From positions 1 through 12,941 of the forward strand of contig DATDVC010000001.1 of assembly GCA_036517695.1 (NCBI GenBank): a stretch of DNA of 12,941 bases, given 5' to 3'. Shown one piece after another: positions 12,053 to 12,941 of the stretch. The stretch comes from DATDVC01 sp036517695 (GTDB lineage Bacteria > Patescibacteriota > Minisyncoccia > Phycocordibacterales > WO2-35-19). The notes under the pieces are model-generated. The model saw only the letters and a program-made list of their open reading frames with translations. It was not told where the DNA came from and ran no database searches. Numbering within the stretch: position 1 is the stretch's first letter; each line of letters opens with the position of its first letter. The position numbers and the translations under genes are program-made.

Positions 12053-12061
12053 ATTATAACA
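12053..12061 (-). promoter_or_regulatory. extended -10 promoter for the VIT1-like gene
   Basis: Minus-strand TGTTATAAT (complement of 12053-12061) lies directly in the T-rich tail of the preceding terminator. Transcription would start about 10 bases before the ATG at 12035. Confidence 0.55.
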
Positions 12062-12093
12062 CAAAACCCGAGGTAAGCTGCGCTTATCTCGGG
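12058..12093 (-). terminator. intrinsic terminator of the 59-residue membrane-protein gene
   Basis: A 12-bp stem with one mismatch on the minus strand (12067-12078 with 12082-12093, loop of three bases) is followed on that strand by TTTTGTGTT. It follows the stop at 12102-12104 by nine bases. Confidence 0.85.
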
Positions 12094-12101
12094 GCTTTGG
12101 C

Positions 12102-12281
12102 TTATCGCGGAACGACGGAGTCTAAGTCAAAACCTGACTCTAAACTGTTGCTTGCGTTGCTAAAAACCACATTTGCGGTGTTCAGCATGTTTACAAGCAA
12201 ACTTTCTCCGGCGACAAACACTTCTGACAGAAGGAACTTGAGGATGAGGATCGTTAACCCAAGTCCCAACGCTCTTCTCAT
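12102..12281 (-). CDS. 59-residue single-pass membrane protein
   Basis: A short gene with the product MRRALGLGLTILILKFLLSE at the N-terminus (a basic start and one hydrophobic helix, about 4-24), followed by VFVAGESLLVNMLNTANVVF (20-39) and a hydrophilic tail rich in Ser and Asn that ends DLDSVVPR. It may be a small membrane or exported peptide. I do not recognise a family. It lies between a consensus promoter with a 137-nt structured leader and its own terminator, which argues that it is real despite its length. No SD is visible before the ATG (only an AT-rich stretch), so translation may depend on how the leader folds. Confidence 0.65.
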   Translation of the reverse strand: MRRALGLGLTILILKFLLSEVFVAGESLLVNMLNTANVVFSNASNSLESGFDLDSVVPR

Positions 12282-12418
12282 ATTATTAAAAATTGCGGGG
12301 GCTAAACCGTGGACCGACTAGTCCATGGCGAGAGCTAACGACTCTCCTCCCTCCGGACGCTGTGCCGATTTTCCTATCGACCCAATGCCCGGAGGTTTTC
12401 CTTCTGTCTTTATTTTCT
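12282..12418 (-). promoter_or_regulatory. structured 5' leader, candidate riboswitch or cis-regulatory RNA
   Basis: On the minus strand the leader can form a 7-bp helix (12389-12395 with 12350-12356) enclosing a second helix (12376-12381 with 12364-12369, with a U-G pair on this strand), then a GAGAG/CTCTC hairpin (12342-12346 with 12330-12334), then a hairpin of 12321-12328 with 12307-12314 (one mismatch). I could not match it to a riboswitch class I know. The helices are visible; regulation is inferred. Confidence 0.5.
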
Positions 12419-12424
12419 AATTTC

Positions 12425-12453
12425 ATCATATCAAACCATATTAAATCTGTCAA
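12425..12453 (-). promoter_or_regulatory. consensus-like promoter of the structured leader
   Basis: Minus-strand TTGACA (complement of 12448-12453), a 17-base spacer and TATGAT (complement of 12425-12430) predict a start near 12418. It is back to back with the plus-strand promoter at 12455. Confidence 0.7.
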
Positions 12454-12454
12454 T

Positions 12455-12483
12455 TTGCTAAAATACGTCAAATATGGTTAAAT
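12455..12483 (+). promoter_or_regulatory. promoter of the terminal hypothetical gene
   Basis: TTGCTA (12455-12460), a 17-base spacer ending in TGG, and TTAAAT (12478-12483) predict a start just before the GGAGG at 12490-12494. Confidence 0.55.
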
Positions 12484-12504
12484 AGAGGCGGAGGTTTTAC
12501 CACT

Positions 12505-12930
12505 ATGGTGACGTTCAGTCCGGAACAATGGGAAGAAATCAGAAATCGACCCAGGGCTGCGGAGTATTTTATCCAGGGTGGCTTGGGCTGTCTTGGTTCG
12601 GACTACTATCTCAGAGACGCGAGTGCTCTTGTTGTGCAGTTGAGCGAATTTGTTCACCGTCAACAGCAGCACCACTGCTTTGGAAACCATAAAGTTTTCA
12701 TTAAAGGAGCTGGTACTGTTTTCAGCGACGTAAGCGGGTGCTTCGAGATCGATGTGTATCATAAAGAAGATAAAATCGATTCTTTCGAAGTGGTATACAA
12801 ATTTTTGGGTATCGGAGAGACTTATCGTTACTGGCTCAGGGGCTATATACTCCACTACGACGCTACCATTGAGCAGGTCTTTAACCGACTCGCCAAAAAT
12901 GTCAAAGCTCCTATATCGGTCGCGAGCTAA
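12505..12930 (+). CDS. hypothetical protein
   Basis: A soluble protein of 141 residues with no signal peptide or membrane helix. The first half is helical (FSPEQWEEIRNRPRAAEYF, then LRDASALVVQLSEFVHRQQQ) with an HHCFGNHK cluster (56-63) of three His and one Cys. The second half looks like beta strands with many aromatics (FEIDVYHKEDKID, VVYKFLGIGETYRYWLRGYI). No known motif was recognised. The start is fixed by GGAGG (12490-12494) ten bases upstream and a promoter at 12455-12483. An antisense frame across it (12478-12855) lacks these signals. Divergent from the structured-leader gene. No terminator is seen before the window ends. Confidence 0.7.
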   Translation: MVTFSPEQWEEIRNRPRAAEYFIQGGLGCLGSDYYLRDASALVVQLSEFVHRQQQHHCFGNHKVFIKGAGTVFSDVSGCFEIDVYHKEDKIDSFEVVYKFLGIGETYRYWLRGYILHYDATIEQVFNRLAKNVKAPISVAS

Positions 12931-12941
12931 AAGGATCGATA

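Noticed and set aside
12043..12321. Plus-strand open frame of 92 codons.
   Set aside because: It crosses a terminator and the 59-residue gene on the other strand, and has no SD or promoter. The minus-strand unit has a full set of signals.
12286..12471. Minus-strand open frame of 61 codons in the leader.
   Set aside because: It begins upstream of the predicted transcription start and spans the structured helices without an SD.

Overview
The window looks like a chromosomal segment from an ultrasmall bacterium of the Patescibacteria/CPR (Parcubacteria-like) radiation. The pointers are a 328-residue glucose-6-phosphate isomerase overlapping a ROK sugar kinase, several small membrane-anchored proteins without named families, short monocistronic units, and genes whose -10 box lies only 6-7 nt before the ATG (leaderless messages). 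TGA is used as a normal stop, so the recoded-UGA lineages are unlikely. This placement is inference; no rRNA or marker alignment was possible.

Layout. 1-760: a small sigma-70-like factor with its own terminator. 735-2556: a cobamide salvage locus, cbiZ on the minus strand behind a compact cobalamin riboswitch and divergent cbiB on the plus strand. 2538-4377: the GTPase TypA/BipA, meeting a calcium-binding-repeat membrane protein tail to tail with overlapping stop codons. 5138-5866: an inverted-repeat-bounded cassette holding an intact DUF559 nuclease-fold gene and a frameshifted HELGH gene. 5870-7035: a transglutaminase-like protein and a membrane-anchored protein. 7055-7954: two small hypothetical genes, each with promoter, Shine-Dalgarno (SD) sequence and intrinsic terminator. 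7957-9765: a repeat-derived promoter followed by the overlapping pgi and ROK kinase genes. 9761-10596: a second inverted-repeat-bounded cassette with a DUF559 remnant and a P-loop kinase. 10597-12418: minus-strand genes for a flavodoxin-fold reductase, a 43-residue protein, a VIT1/CCC1 transporter and a 59-residue membrane protein behind a structured 137-nt leader. 12455-12930: a hypothetical gene.

Two points stand out. First, five copies of a hairpin repeat (outer end AATAACTCACCCC, then a perfect CCCTCyCTT/AAGrGAGGG stem-loop whose stem covaries between copies) occur here. Four of them form two convergent pairs, each enclosing a DUF559 gene adjacent to its left repeat plus one cargo gene. 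This is the architecture expected of a small mobile unit in which DUF559 is tied to its repeat, and I know of no description of it. Second, the cbiZ/cbiB pair with its riboswitch suggests B12-sensing cobinamide remodelling in an organism type normally poor in cofactor metabolism.

Two styles of expression coexist. Housekeeping and membrane genes use leaderless or near-leaderless starts with extended -10 elements. The sigma factor, cbiZ and several small orphan genes use strong SD sequences and well-formed terminators.
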